Origin: Romanomermis culicivorax
Lineage: Eukaryota; Nematoda; Enoplea; Mermithida; Mermithidae
Direction of reading: 5' to 3'
Length of the DNA: 64,000 nt
NCBI GenBank assembly: GCA_963922205.1
Contig: CAWUHX010000128.1
Coordinates: forward strand, 248,001-312,000
Shown here: positions 34,617-45,687 of the stretch, piece after piece
Layout: each line of letters starts with the position of its first letter
How positions within the stretch are numbered: position 1 is the stretch's first letter
Translations under genes and position numbers: made by a program
The notes under the pieces: model-generated
The model's database searches: none
What the model was told of the DNA's origin: nothing
What the model saw: the letters and a program-made list of their open reading frames with translations, nothing else

Positions 34617-35365
34617 CTATAAACATTGTGGCGCGTCGGCGCAAACCTCCACTTGGAAAATAGCCGTATCGTCCTTTATAAAGCCTTCATCCACGTCGCA
34701 AATCATCTGAAAAGTGAAATTTGAATAAAATTCATTCAAAAAATGTCTGAAGATTTAATTATTTTACGTCCAACGTTGAAAAAAAATCGTAACCACTGTA
34801 GTTTTTTTGTTGGCAAAAAATGTGCTCAATTCCAAATTCGATATCATCGACACCTTCTTTTTGAGATTTCAATCTGAAAGTTGCACGGGCGTGGCAGGAC
34901 CAGCATCTTGAGAGGAGAGGAGAAAAATTCATTTACACGACTTTAAACTACAAACTTTCTTACTGTATATTGGAATCAGCATTACATTGTAGGAAAAAAC
35001 CGATCATCGTTTCATTTTCGAGCGACACTCGAGGAACGACCATAATTTTCCTAGACAATAAAATTCTTCTCGATTATACTTTACAAAAAAATTTCCCTAA
35101 ATTTCCTACCAGGGTAAACCGCGGATCATCGTCGGGCAGCTCAGAAGGCTTTGCGACAATTTACTAAGATTATTTACCACAAAAGTCAGCGTTCCCTCGG
35201 ATTTATAACAGTCTGGAAAAATGTATCTTTACACAAGATTTTGTTTTTTTAAATTCCCAAAACTTTACCTTCGTCATGCGACGACGTGACCTGGTTTTTC
35301 AACATTGATTCGGAAGACGGTTCAGTAGCACTTCTTTGAGCGAGCAAACTTTGGAAAAAACTCAT
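34617..35365 (-). CDS. usp7-like: USP7-type TRAF/MATH domain protein, catalytic part absent
   Basis: Five exons: 35269-35365, 35110-35212, 34964-35050, 34768-34906, 34617-34706. All are phase-consistent, with introns of 56-61 nt except one of 143 nt… each junction is GT-AG. They give 171 codons from MSFFQSLLAQRSATEPSSES. The product aligns end to end with the human USP7 TRAF domain: LSQSLLSCPTMIRGLPW, KIMVVPRV, GFFLQCNADSNIQCWSCHA, GFIKDDTAIFQVEVCADAP. The frame meets TAG four codons after ADAP, overlapping a GTAAGT donor, so either the protein ends here or it continues in an exon not found. No USP catalytic sequence is seen in the next 17 kb. The substrate-pocket residues of human USP7 (Asp164-Trp165-Gly166) align with Tyr-Ser-Gly here. 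Confidence 0.82.
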
Positions 35366-36690
35366 CTAAAAAACAAAAGTAGATAATTTCAAATCATTAC
35401 TTTTTTGTGACCACAAAATCTGAGTTCCATAGAGTTCAATCTAATTCGAACTAAATGGGAAAACCGACCGGGAAATTGGCATTGCCATGATGGCAAATTA
35501 ATGTAGCTTTCCACACTTGGTCGGTAGGTTGCAGTTTCACTTGATTTTCTATTTATCTGTTATGAGCGTAAACTGACATTGCACAGAACAATGTTTTGTT
35601 ATGAGAACATTTTTTCTTGATGTTGTTTTTGCCTCACTTTATTTAAATTTATTCCCGTTTCTTTTTTCCTGATATGATTTTTTATTTTTTCTCTATTCTA
35701 GTATTTTTTCTTTTCTTTCCAACAGTCATCCCTTCGAAAAGCTAAGGCTTAGTTGCATCGAGCTTAACTTTTTTTCAACGAAAATTTTTTTTGATCTCAG
35801 ATTGCCAGGCGTGAATCCTTGATAATTTTTGCAGAAAGTTTCTTACGGCTCAATTTTTTTCCAACAAGGGTTGCATTGATCCCTTACTTCCTAGTTTTAT
35901 GTCACAAATTATAAAAACTTCACAAAAATTATTAGACTTCTTCTGCATTAACGAAAAGAAGAGAAATGCAGAGAATCTCAGTTAGTCATAAAAATGTACA
36001 TTCTCACAATTCTGATGGTCAAGTAGATATTGGAACATCTGCTCAAGCCGAACCCGAAATTCATGATGACAATAGATTTTCCGAAACAGTTGTTGATCTA
36101 GAAGCTTGTGCTCCAAAAAATTCAGAAATGAATTCAGATGCCAAACAGCTAACTGATCAGTGATGATCAAGAATTGCTGCTGACAGGATGATGCACAAAA
36201 AGACTGCAACACAACAAAAAATTGGTCGTTTCGAACTAATTGGAAATCTGAATTCATCTTAGAAAGGTCGTCAAGTAATGAAGTCAAAATGTACAATCTG
36301 CGAACAAAACGAATGAATCATAGGTGGCGCGATAGCGTCGACCTACTTGGCTCAAATTTTATGTCCTCCCCACCTAGAGCCAAAACGGTAATAGCTAGAA
36401 CCTTCAGGGTTTTTTCATAATTTCGGGCATAAGGGAAACTATGGGGTGCTTTCTGTCATTTCATCTCTATCTGCAAGTGGTGCTCGGTGGGACCCCAAAA
36501 ACATGCAGAAAACGAACTTTTTGAGGGCCCGCAGTTCCACCACGCCCCGCAATAGGTGTGCCACATCCAAGATCAATACTTCGCTATCTTGGGGGTGCAA
36601 TCTCGAAGGCGATTTTTTATTTTTTCAAATATGGCCCCAATTCAAATATATGGTGGTCGCCATTTCAATTGAACCAGTAGGGTTATTGTG
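35366..36690. other. Upstream of the USP7-like gene; no gene recognised
   Basis: The ATG at 35363-35365 directly follows TTTTTTAG. A weak plus-strand ORF at 35966-36163 (acidic, N/D/E-rich) ends at a stop without splice signals and lies in repeat-like DNA; it is left unannotated. The rest holds nothing supportable. Confidence 0.4.
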
Positions 36691-36699
36691 ATTTTTGGT

Positions 36700-37165
36700 T
36701 TAAGCGTTTTCGACCGAAGTGAATTCGATGGATCCAGTCACTCAACATGAAAATTATTCCGGGCATAAACAAGAGTATTTTCGTGATTCTTTGGTGTTAG
36801 GAGGTTTCGACCACGGGGAATTTAATGGATGCGTCACTTTACACAAAAAAATTATCTCGGGTGTAAACAAGCGAATTTTCGTAATTAATTGGAGCAAGGC
36901 GTTTTTGACCACAGGGAATTTAATGAATGTGATCACTTTACACACAAAATTATATTGAGTGTAAACTAATGTATTTCTGCGATTTTTGAAGGAAAAGGTT
37001 TCTGACCACGGGGAATTCAATGGATACAGTCACTTCACACAAAAAATGTTATATGTGTGAACAAAGGTTTTCCTGCGGTTTTTTGTGTCGAGCGGTTCTT
37101 GATCATGGGGAATTCAATGGAAAGGGTCACTTTACACTCTGTTTACAACGTGTTTCCAGTTTTAT
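36700..37165. repeat. Minisatellite, ~97-bp unit, about 4.5 copies
   Basis: Units repeat around TTTnTGACCACGGGGAATTnAATG, GTCACTTTACACA and TGTAAACAAG at about 36711, 36806, 36904, 37001 and 37095. The unit is not a multiple of three, and short ORFs in it shift between copies. Confidence 0.8.
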
Positions 37166-39540
37166 GCGGTTTACACATCTCTTACCATTACCGAAAGTGA
37201 GAAGTTGTAGCTTCAAGATTATTTTTTATTATTTCTTTGATGTGAAGATGACCAAATTTAAAACTTCAATGTGCTTCTACGAAGGTTTTCATGGATGTCT
37301 AAGGCCCACTAAAAAGAGGTGGGCTGTTCATTAGAAAATGCCCAGATGGGGCTGAAAAAAAAGAATGTATGTGCTTGGATAGTCACGAAGCTAGAAAAAG
37401 AAGGACTACATTTTTGTGAATTTGAATAAAAGTTGAAAAAAATTTACTTTCGTTATATTGGAAAAATTTTTTCACAAAAAAAAATTCCATGTCTATGAAA
37501 AGTATATTCTGCATCAGGTGTGTGCATCAATACACTTTCCAACCAAGGCCCAGTTGCACTAAAGGGGTCTACGCTCGGGCTCAAGATAATCTCCAACAAA
37601 AAGGCGACTCGGTTTTATCTCAAGTTCGGTATAAATTGAATGTCATCAAGATTTATAAGGAGCTCAATGTCGAGATTATTCCCAGCTAGACCTGACGGAT
37701 GGCACTAACATTTTTGCATAATTTTTTACCTCTAAAGCAAATAAATATGAAAATGTCTGCAATTCCCAAACTCGAACTTAAACTTCATAAATCATGAAGT
37801 GAGTATTGTTTGTGCACTGGAAAAGAATACTTTGGACATTTCGATTAGCTCAAATTCAGGATCAGTAATTAAATCCTGATGTTGAGATTATCCTCATGTT
37901 GGATTAATACAGCCGAGCTCAGGTGTCTTTATAGTTCTGAAAATGACTATAATTTGCCTGCCTCACTATTTTTCAGCTAGTGTGAAAGGCAGGAGTTTCG
38001 AATCAGTCGGGAGTCAGAATCCTATGTGTTTAATATTTCTTTACATTTGAAGTCATGCGTCTATGATTTTCATATAGAGAAATTTTACTGTAGTCGATGC
38101 CTGGGGAAGGATAAAATGCACGATGCTGCAGAATATACTTTTTCAGACATGGAAAATTTTTTTCGAGAAAGAATGAAAATCCAATATAACGAAAGTGAAT
38201 ATTTTTCAACTTTTACCCAAATTCTCAAAAATCTAGTCCACTTCTTTTTCTAGCTTGGCGAATATCCAAGCAAGTATATTCTGCCCCATCTGGGCATTTT
38301 CTAATAAACTAGTTATTCTCCTGCTTGGCGCTTGTAAACACACTTAAACATTTATTTATAAGCAGATAATAGGTCGAAACTTTGTGCAAATGAAATGTTG
38401 GTTTCAAAAAATACATCAGAAATGATTGTAAACAATTTTTCAGCAAAAAAACTCAAGAAAGAAAAACATATTTCGAGGAAAAACCCCGTCATTGGCAACA
38501 TAGCTTGAGATTTGGTTGCTTTGTGCTAGCAGTCAATTAATTTGCGAAAAGGTTCCTGCTACGATTTTTTCTCTATTCTAGTATTTTTTCTTTTCTTCCT
38601 AAGAGTCTCCCCTTTGAGAAGCCTAGGCTTGCTTTGCTCGCAAATTGCCTCAACTTTAACTTACTTTACCTATTAAACTTTAGAGCAATCAAACCGGTTG
38701 AAAACTGACCGAGTTACAGGATTTTGGAGAGCATCCACTTTATTAATGAACCCAGAATTCCCAATAACCCTCTCAAAATTTCATGTTTCTCTGACGCGTT
38801 AGTAGTATTTTACATGTTTTGTCGAGTCGAATAGGGTCAAAAACTCAGTGTAAAGTGGAAAGATAGGTAATTTAGCTAATTCACACGAAAAATAAGTTTT
38901 TACTTATCTTTTGGACTACAGTCTGTTTTTTATGAAACGCTCCCAGATATAAAACTGACACAAATCGGCACTGTCATCAAAATCGTTTACATAAAGCTCT
39001 TACCGTAAAATTTTTCACTCGAAAAATTGTTAAAGGTGAGTTCAGTAAGCTGACAAATTTCCAGTCCTATATGATACATTGTTCATCAGAAAATCGCGAA
39101 AATCTGAAATACTACTTGCTTTCCACTTTCATTATTCAGAGGCATTTCAAGAAAAACAGGCTAGACTTTGTTTTTTTATTGTCAATTTCGTTTTACTTTG
39201 ACTTAAAGATTTTTCTCACGCTCTTCGACTTTTATGCCGAAGATGGACTTGTGAAAAATATCCACAATGTGCACGCAACCTGCAGGCAGCCTTTATAAAT
39301 AAGATTTATCAGTAAAATTCGTACATATTTATTAGAGGCGAAACTTTGTTTGGGGTTATTCTGTTAAGAGACATTTTTTTCGGAGATCACTTGTCGGGGA
39401 TATTTTGTTGGAGACATTTTGTCGCAACATACACTAGGATCATCTATGGCGCTGAGCGACAGCAAGTTTATAGATTTAATTTACCCTTTTCGACATCGAA
39501 ACACCAACATTTTCCTCTAAATTCCAGATCTTTCCCGTCG
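37166..39540. other. Intergenic, weak ORFs only
   Basis: Plus-strand ORFs at 38026-38253 (with FYCSRCLGKDKMHDAAEY) and 39071-39298 are mildly exon-like but have no recognised domain and no clear splice partners. They may be decayed exons or transposon remnants. Nothing else is supportable. Confidence 0.35.
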
Positions 39541-39559
39541 AAAACATCAATTTGACCAA

Positions 39560-40740
39560 AAAACGGTGATTCGAGCCGTGAAAAATGCACCAAAAGGCAT
39601 TGTTTCTATGTCTAAATCAAAATTTTTTCCCCAATAAGCATTCGGGGGAGAAAACGGTGAATTTCAAACACATGTCAATCGACCATAATGTACTCGACAA
39701 TACTGTCACCCACTGTTTTTTGCCGCAAGTCTTTTCCCCGAATGAGCTAAGGGATCAAAAATTTTTTCCCTATTTTCCTAAAGTCGTTTTGAGCTTTTTG
39801 AATCATTCTGACAGTTCAGAGCCGTTAATTACTTAAATTCATACGTGTCCTTCGGGAGACCACCCAAATTGGCTAACCCTATACCGAAGCCCGCATTAAA
39901 ATTGAACAAAAAATTGAAACTTTCGTGTTTGAGGCCTAATTTAGAAGCATTGTCGAAAAAATATTGCAGGAAACTATCGAATAGCATAATTATTTTGAAT
40001 TACATGAGAAATCGACCGCTAAGGTCTCTACGATAAAAAGTAGAGTGATCCCAAAAGGCGCCGGAAAACCTATTTGAGCATTGACATTCTGCGACAGTGG
40101 AAAATCGGTTTCCCGAACATTCACTCCAAGAATAAGATTCGACTTTCCCGTTTAAAAACTGTATTTCAACAAATTCATCATTAGAAGAATTTTAAAAGCA
40201 GTAATTCAATCGTAAACGTTAATAGAGTTTACCGAAAGGCTATCAATACGAGTAGCAAAAATTTTCCAAAAATACTTCCATGCATGCAGCTTTTTTGAAT
40301 CTTGAAGGAACAGTCGCTCTGAAAAACATAGAAAGTTGACGGGTCAAATTTTTTCGAAAGATGTGTCAATGAAAAGACGAGGATATTCATAAAATATAAA
40401 GATAAAATATGGGAGACTACTACCAATTAAAACATGAGATAAAAGGTTCGAGATGATGAAAACTATTGAAGACTAAATGATAAATGAACGCAGACATGCT
40501 GAACGCCGCCACAGGCGTCGTAAATGCACAAAAAATCAAACCATCAAAAATTTTTTCTTGCCTCCGAACACAAAAACAAAACAAAAGAAGCACAAAAAGC
40601 AAGATTTGAGGAAAAAACAGTGCTGTCACTTTCAAAAATGCACCAAAACTCGACCTTGTATGATTTGACGATCTGAAATCTTTCTCCAACACGGTCAAAA
40701 TAAAGGAGCCAAATAGTCTTTCCACTCTCCTAAAAAATTT
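39560..40740. mobile_element. Degraded copy of the ~1-kb hAT-type element family
   Basis: Shares TGCACCAAAAGGCAT, GACATTCTGCGACAGTGGAAA, CCGAACATTCACTCCAAGAAT and AATTAAAACATGAGATAA with the 24892-25901 and 22600-23710 copies. The ends are eroded. Confidence 0.5.
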
Positions 40741-41682
40741 TCCTCGAAAAAAAGCCTAGTGTTGTCGATGGAATGGACCCAATTGCGCAATGATGAATGA
40801 CGCGCGCGCGCCAGTTTCCATCAATTATACAGTAATCGCACTACTCGATGCGCGTTTCACTGATACTGTTAAACTTGCATTCTGAAAATCATTTTGAATC
40901 AAACCAATAGCACGTCGACGGTGTGACATGGAGAAATTCCACCACTCATCATCAGCAAATAAAAACAAAAATGGGAAAAACGCAAGCCTGAATCGATCAA
41001 AATTTTAGTACTTGAATTTTTCAGAAAATTCCAACATCATTAAATTCGAAAACTTCATTTTCGGCGATTCCTAAAGCCAAATAACCCTACTGTTGTTGAA
41101 AAAAATTTATTACTCCTAGGATGCAGAAAATGAAAAAATCAAAATCACAAAATCAGACATGTTTTTTCAAATTAAAGCATTAAAAATATGAAATTTCGGG
41201 AAAACATAAAATCCATAAATTTCATCCAAATCGTGAAATATACAAAACTTTGAAAAGCTAATTGGGGATTTATCTATTTCTCTTCTGGTCGATCAGATGA
41301 GGAATTGAAGTTGAGCATGTTGATCACATGATTGTTCGTGATCAAAAGCTGAAAAAACAAAAAACTACTTGCCGATTGCTGGAATTTGACAGAAGTATGA
41401 AATCAATTTTATCTTTCACATTTAATAAGATATTCAATAAATGATGAAACAGTGATTGTGAATACAATAATATACATTCATAACGACAAACAAAAAGACA
41501 ATGGGACGAGACCGATTGATAACTGACTTTGCATATTTTTGACGTTGTTATACGTTCCGGCGTCAGAGATTGATGAAGTGAGCGATTTTTCTAAACATTG
41601 TAATTTTAATAGTGCACATAGTTGCGAAATTTTCAAGACTTGGTGCTTGATACTTCTTAGCAAAGATTACTTCTTAATTGTT
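40741..41682. other. Intergenic, nothing recognised
   Basis: AT-rich, with a short CGCGCGCGCG run at 40801. No coding bias or repeat boundary could be defined. Confidence 0.4.
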
Positions 41683-41805
41683 TGATTTTATGTTCTAATT
41701 AAATAAACGCTTCTTTTCAGTATTTTTCATTCCTTATTTAAAAACGCAACTGGTGTCCCATAATTTGAGTAAATTTGAGTAATGTGAAGTGTTTAGGGAA
41801 GGGCA
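41683..41805. repeat. Diverged duplicate of the Apple-gene 3' flank
   Basis: AATAAACGCTTCTTTTCAGT, CATTCCTTATTTAAAAAC and CAACTGGTGTCCCATAATTT recur in order at 50003-50118, just after the Apple gene. No Apple exons were found upstream of this copy, so it is probably a remnant of a lost tandem paralogue. Confidence 0.7.
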
Positions 41806-42609
41806 AGGTTACTCAACACTGTCCAGCCGATCAAGTAGTATTGGAAATAATTAGAAATGAGACTTTTGGAAAATATATCGGAAAAATTCTATAGATAGAG
41901 TAAAATTATCTATCCATATCCAATATTCGTTAATATGTAAAAGAAAAACCGAAACAAAGAATTGAGTGTTTAGATTTGTTAGCCTACAACAAGGCGGTGC
42001 CTACATGCATATTAACGCTAACCAGAGTGACATCAGCACTGACAGTTGTCTGAATACAGCGCCGTGCGCAGGATTTTTTCATGAGGAGCGGACTAACTTC
42101 TTTTTGTACTGAATAGCCCCAGAAAATGTTGATTTTACGCGATACACAGTTTGCATGATGCCTCATAGGGGGCGGCCGTCCCCCTTGTGCACAGCTCTGT
42201 CTCAATATTTTCAGTTATAGTCCATTGGTTCATCGGGTCCTCGTCTTACGTCATGTTCTTCGTACCATTGAAAACGTTGTCAGGCAACACTTCAGCACAA
42301 GTTTTTTATTTGATCATTGACGACCATTTCTTATTGGAGTGTGTTCAAAGATGATCGATCGCCATCCGGTGCCACCGTCGCTACGACTAATAAATTTTTA
42401 TCTAATGCTCTGAAAATTATTAATTTATGGAATTAAAAATTTTGCAATGAATCCTAAAAGTTTCCATCAAATACGAGTTCAGGAAAGTTTCACATCGGCC
42501 GATCAATGGGATTGACGTCGATGCTAACACATTCATAACAATTGTAATGAAACTATCATTTATTTTCTGCCACTGTGTAAAATTTTTAGTTACGTTCAGT
42601 CACTGTCAG

Positions 42610-43590
42610 GAACGTAATGCATATGGACGTAGGGGAGTACACCATCCCGCCTGGGACCCTGGACACTCCTTGGACCAAGAAAAATCCTCAAATACCCCCC
42701 TGAACTTGTTCCAGGACAGTTTTTTATGATTTTTGTACCCATTTCGTATAAACAAACATGCTTGCGTGCGGCAGGGTTTTTTGTGCACCGTCTGCCTAGG
42801 GCACAAATTGGGTCAAAAATTTTGTTGATTGTGAGAAAGAAAACTGCACTTTTATCACATGAATTCATATGAGGCTAACCGTTGCTGATATTTGTATAGA
42901 AAAAATAGAAAACCAATCAAAAACTAAAAAGAAAAAATCCTAAATTGCCCGAAAGATTCACCCGTGACATCTCTGTCATAGTCAAAGCAGGAAAATTCGG
43001 ACCGAATTTGATCCATCGAAACAGTAGAAATTTTTTTTTAAGTTTCATACTCTAGTACGCTTAAAAATGGATGTTTTCAAGATTTATTCCATGAATCTGG
43101 GTTAAATTTTTTTGTCTAGAATCATGGTCAACGAGGTGATGTTTTCAATCAGCTAATTTTACTAGAAAATCACCTACAAGTCAATGATGTTCAATATGCT
43201 CAGGCAAGAAGGATAAAAAAAGTTCCGGCGCAAAGCGCCGAAAATCTTTATGGATTTTGATATTAGAATGCTGAAAAATTACTTCTGTCAACATTTCTCT
43301 CGTGGATAGGCGGTCTAATTCTGCAGTCAACTTAATCATTTTTCATACAAAACAAAAACTAAACATCATATTGAAAGCAGTCAGCTTGAGAGCCTACATG
43401 GTATGAAAATTTACACTTTGCACAAAGCATCCTAAAAAATTTGTGCACAAGCTTCGAAAACTGTGCTCAGTGCATAAAAAACCTCGGCTAGCGGAGCTTC
43501 CTTCTTGTTTTTTTGCTCACCCACCCATACCTCCTTAATGAAAAGTCTGAGCACGCTCCCTGCCTCGAAATTTCTCGCCGTGCATGTCTG
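42610..43590. mobile_element. Expanded copy of the CATACATGCAC…GCCGTGCATGTCTG MITE
   Basis: The left end (TGCATATGGACGTAGGGG, then CCCCCCTGAACTTGTTCCAG) and the right end (TTTTTTGCTCACCCACCC … TCTCGCCGTGCATGTCTG) match the 259-bp element at 7811-8069. The roughly 700 bp between contain a GGCGCAAAGCGCCG hairpin segment at 43226, which is inserted material. Confidence 0.6.
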
Positions 43591-43896
43591 TTAAACACCA
43601 AACACCGTTTTTGCAAACAGCGATAATTTGACTTCCAAGTGAGATTTATTTCAAAATGCAGTTTCAAAAACTTGAGAATTCTAGGAGCATGATACAGCTC
43701 ACTAAGTATAGAATATCTACTTTTCGGCGTATTTAGACACTTTAGACATAAACTTTGCTGGAATTGATAAATAGTCTCAAATTTCTTACAAGTCTAATCA
43801 TGTTTTATCATATACACAGAATGTTAAGAGAACTTTGTCTCATCTTGTGCCATATAAATATTTGAATTTTTCATTTAAAAAAATTTATTGCTACAG

Positions 43897-44113
43897 TTTT
43901 CTTAATTTATTTTCTACTGACCTAAAAAACTTGTCCGCTTGGACCGAACATTTCAACTACAACCGTTCGTGTATCTTGAACTCGAAAAAATTTCTAACCG
44001 ACGATCACTCGAACAATGTTTTGCCGATATGGGCGACCAACCATAAATAGCCGTCTAATTGGTCGTTGGAACAAGACTCTGCGATCTATCCGTTTGAGGA
44101 TGATTCTGATTGA
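43897..44113 (+). pseudogene. Orphan coding-like exon with an in-frame TAG
   Basis: After a CTACAG acceptor the frame runs for about 50 codons with the GC-rich third positions typical of real exons here (DLKNLSAWTEHFNYNRSC, ILNSKKFLTDDHSNN) to TAG at 44048-44050. The same frame continues 20 more coding-like codons (PSNWSLEQDSAIYPFEDDSD) to TGA at 44111. It is not assigned to a family. The N-terminal half faintly recalls the C…FxW…C pattern of PAN domains. It could be a pseudogene exon, a readthrough terminus or a sequence error; the opposite strand also has a short open frame. Confidence 0.35.
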
Positions 44114-44405
44114 TTGGAAAACAATTTTGGGAAATTTTGCCGTAGAAAATTGAAATCAGCGTCTTTAAATCATAATTTTCGAGTAAATATCGTTTCACCA
44201 TTTTCCGTTTTATAAGTTGAACCTAAAAAAGGACATTAGTACCACTCCAATTGTATTCAGTTATTTCCAGATCACAAAGCAGTGCATTAAGTTGGAATTA
44301 AACACGATTTCAATTCCGACATTGATGAGCAAGGAAAATACTCAAATATTCAATCTTCACTAATAAAATTCAGCAAGAATACGAAGCCTGATTCTGTCTG
44401 CAGCA

Positions 44406-44581
44406 CAGAGGTCCCCAAGGTCAGATTTTACACGTAGGGGTAAATTTGAAAATTTGTGGGGACAGTGCAGCCAAATTTCCACTAAACAGCTCATTTTATT
44501 CAAAATTAGGCAATCAGTGGTCAATTTCTAGGACTTTTAAGGTAAGGGACCCTCTCATACCCCTCCCTATGGGATGGTCTG
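44406..44581. mobile_element. hAT-type MITE CAGAGGTCCCCA, copy 1
   Basis: 176 bp, ends CAGAGGTCCCCAAGG and CCCTATGGGATGGTCTG, perfect 8-bp duplication CTGCAGCA (44398-44405 and 44582-44589). Same family as 60024-60203. Confidence 0.88.
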
Positions 44582-44589
44582 CTGCAGCA

Positions 44590-45687
44590 TAATAATAAAA
44601 TGCCTCCTGGCGTGATGAAAAAGTTATTTTATGACCAGAGATCGGATTTTATATGAAGCATATATTGTGTTATTAATTTCTCAAGATTCTCCATGTTCTG
44701 AAACAAAGGAAAACAATGTTTTTAACTGAATGCCCATCTTTATCATCATATATTTGCAGCACTGTTTTTGAATTCTCAGGCTATTTAGCACATACTAGAC
44801 CATTTTCCCATTTTTTTGCACGTATTTCAATGGTTTGTGTTCTCATTTGAATAAACTTTTAGCACTTTATGAATTTTTGTATATTTTAGACCAAAAAATA
44901 ATAGTTCATTTGCCATATGTCAAAAGCTGATGCGTCTAAATTCATGCAGCAATTCTGGATTGGGTTGAAAATCTAAATTCATGCACTGATTTTTAACACG
45001 CTTTGTATGCACTATGAGTTTTAGTTGGATGTTGAACGATCCGTTTCAAGCAATGAAATGATGTTAACTGACTATCGACGCAAATCTACATTTCAAAATA
45101 TTGAGACGATGAATATTGTTGGTTACAATAATTTAATGTTTTATTGGACGTTTTTATGTGCCACATTTTGATGCTAAATAAATATTCAAATTTATAATAA
45201 ATTGCACATTTTTATCATCTTTTGAATGTATTCAGCAGGAATTTTGCAGAGGAAAATCAGACTAATGACTGACATTATAATTTATCCTTTCACGGTGGTG
45301 TACTAAGGCGATTAAATTTTTTGAGGTGTCAAATTTTTTGTCAAAGTCGATTAATTTGAAAATTAGAAGTGACATAAAAATTAATTAGCAGCACAAAATT
45401 GTTAATGCTACGCGACAGCTAACCAGCTGTTCGCGCCAATTAAAAGGCCTATATTTTCCATAGGTGTGAAAAATGTATAGCTTTAACTGAAGGAGCCTCA
45501 GCGAATGTGCTGAAACTTTTTTTGTGCCTGTCAAATCAAATATTTGAATAAGCTGATTTTTGGAGATCAGGCGATGTACGTCAAAGCCTTTGATTTTTAT
45601 ATCTATACTCTAACTATGCAGGTCGAAGAATGTTCAGTTTAAGTTTATGTTCTAGTTTGTGTTATAATTTTGGAGTAGCAAATCGGT
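44590..45687. other. Upstream region of the Apple gene, nothing recognised
   Basis: AT-rich intergenic DNA. No convincing promoter motif, coding exon or repeat edge was found. Confidence 0.4.

Noticed and set aside
34970..35167. Plus-strand ORF of 65 aa
   Set aside because: Antisense to the USP7-like exons, which match a known domain on the minus strand.
35966..36163. Acidic 65-aa ORF as a gene
   Set aside because: No splice signals or domain; the surroundings look like transposon debris, so only noted.
44010..44222. Minus-strand exon (frame starting MVKRYLLENYDL) opposite the orphan exon
   Set aside because: Open for about 50 codons, but codon use is poorer than on the plus strand and no homology is recognised.
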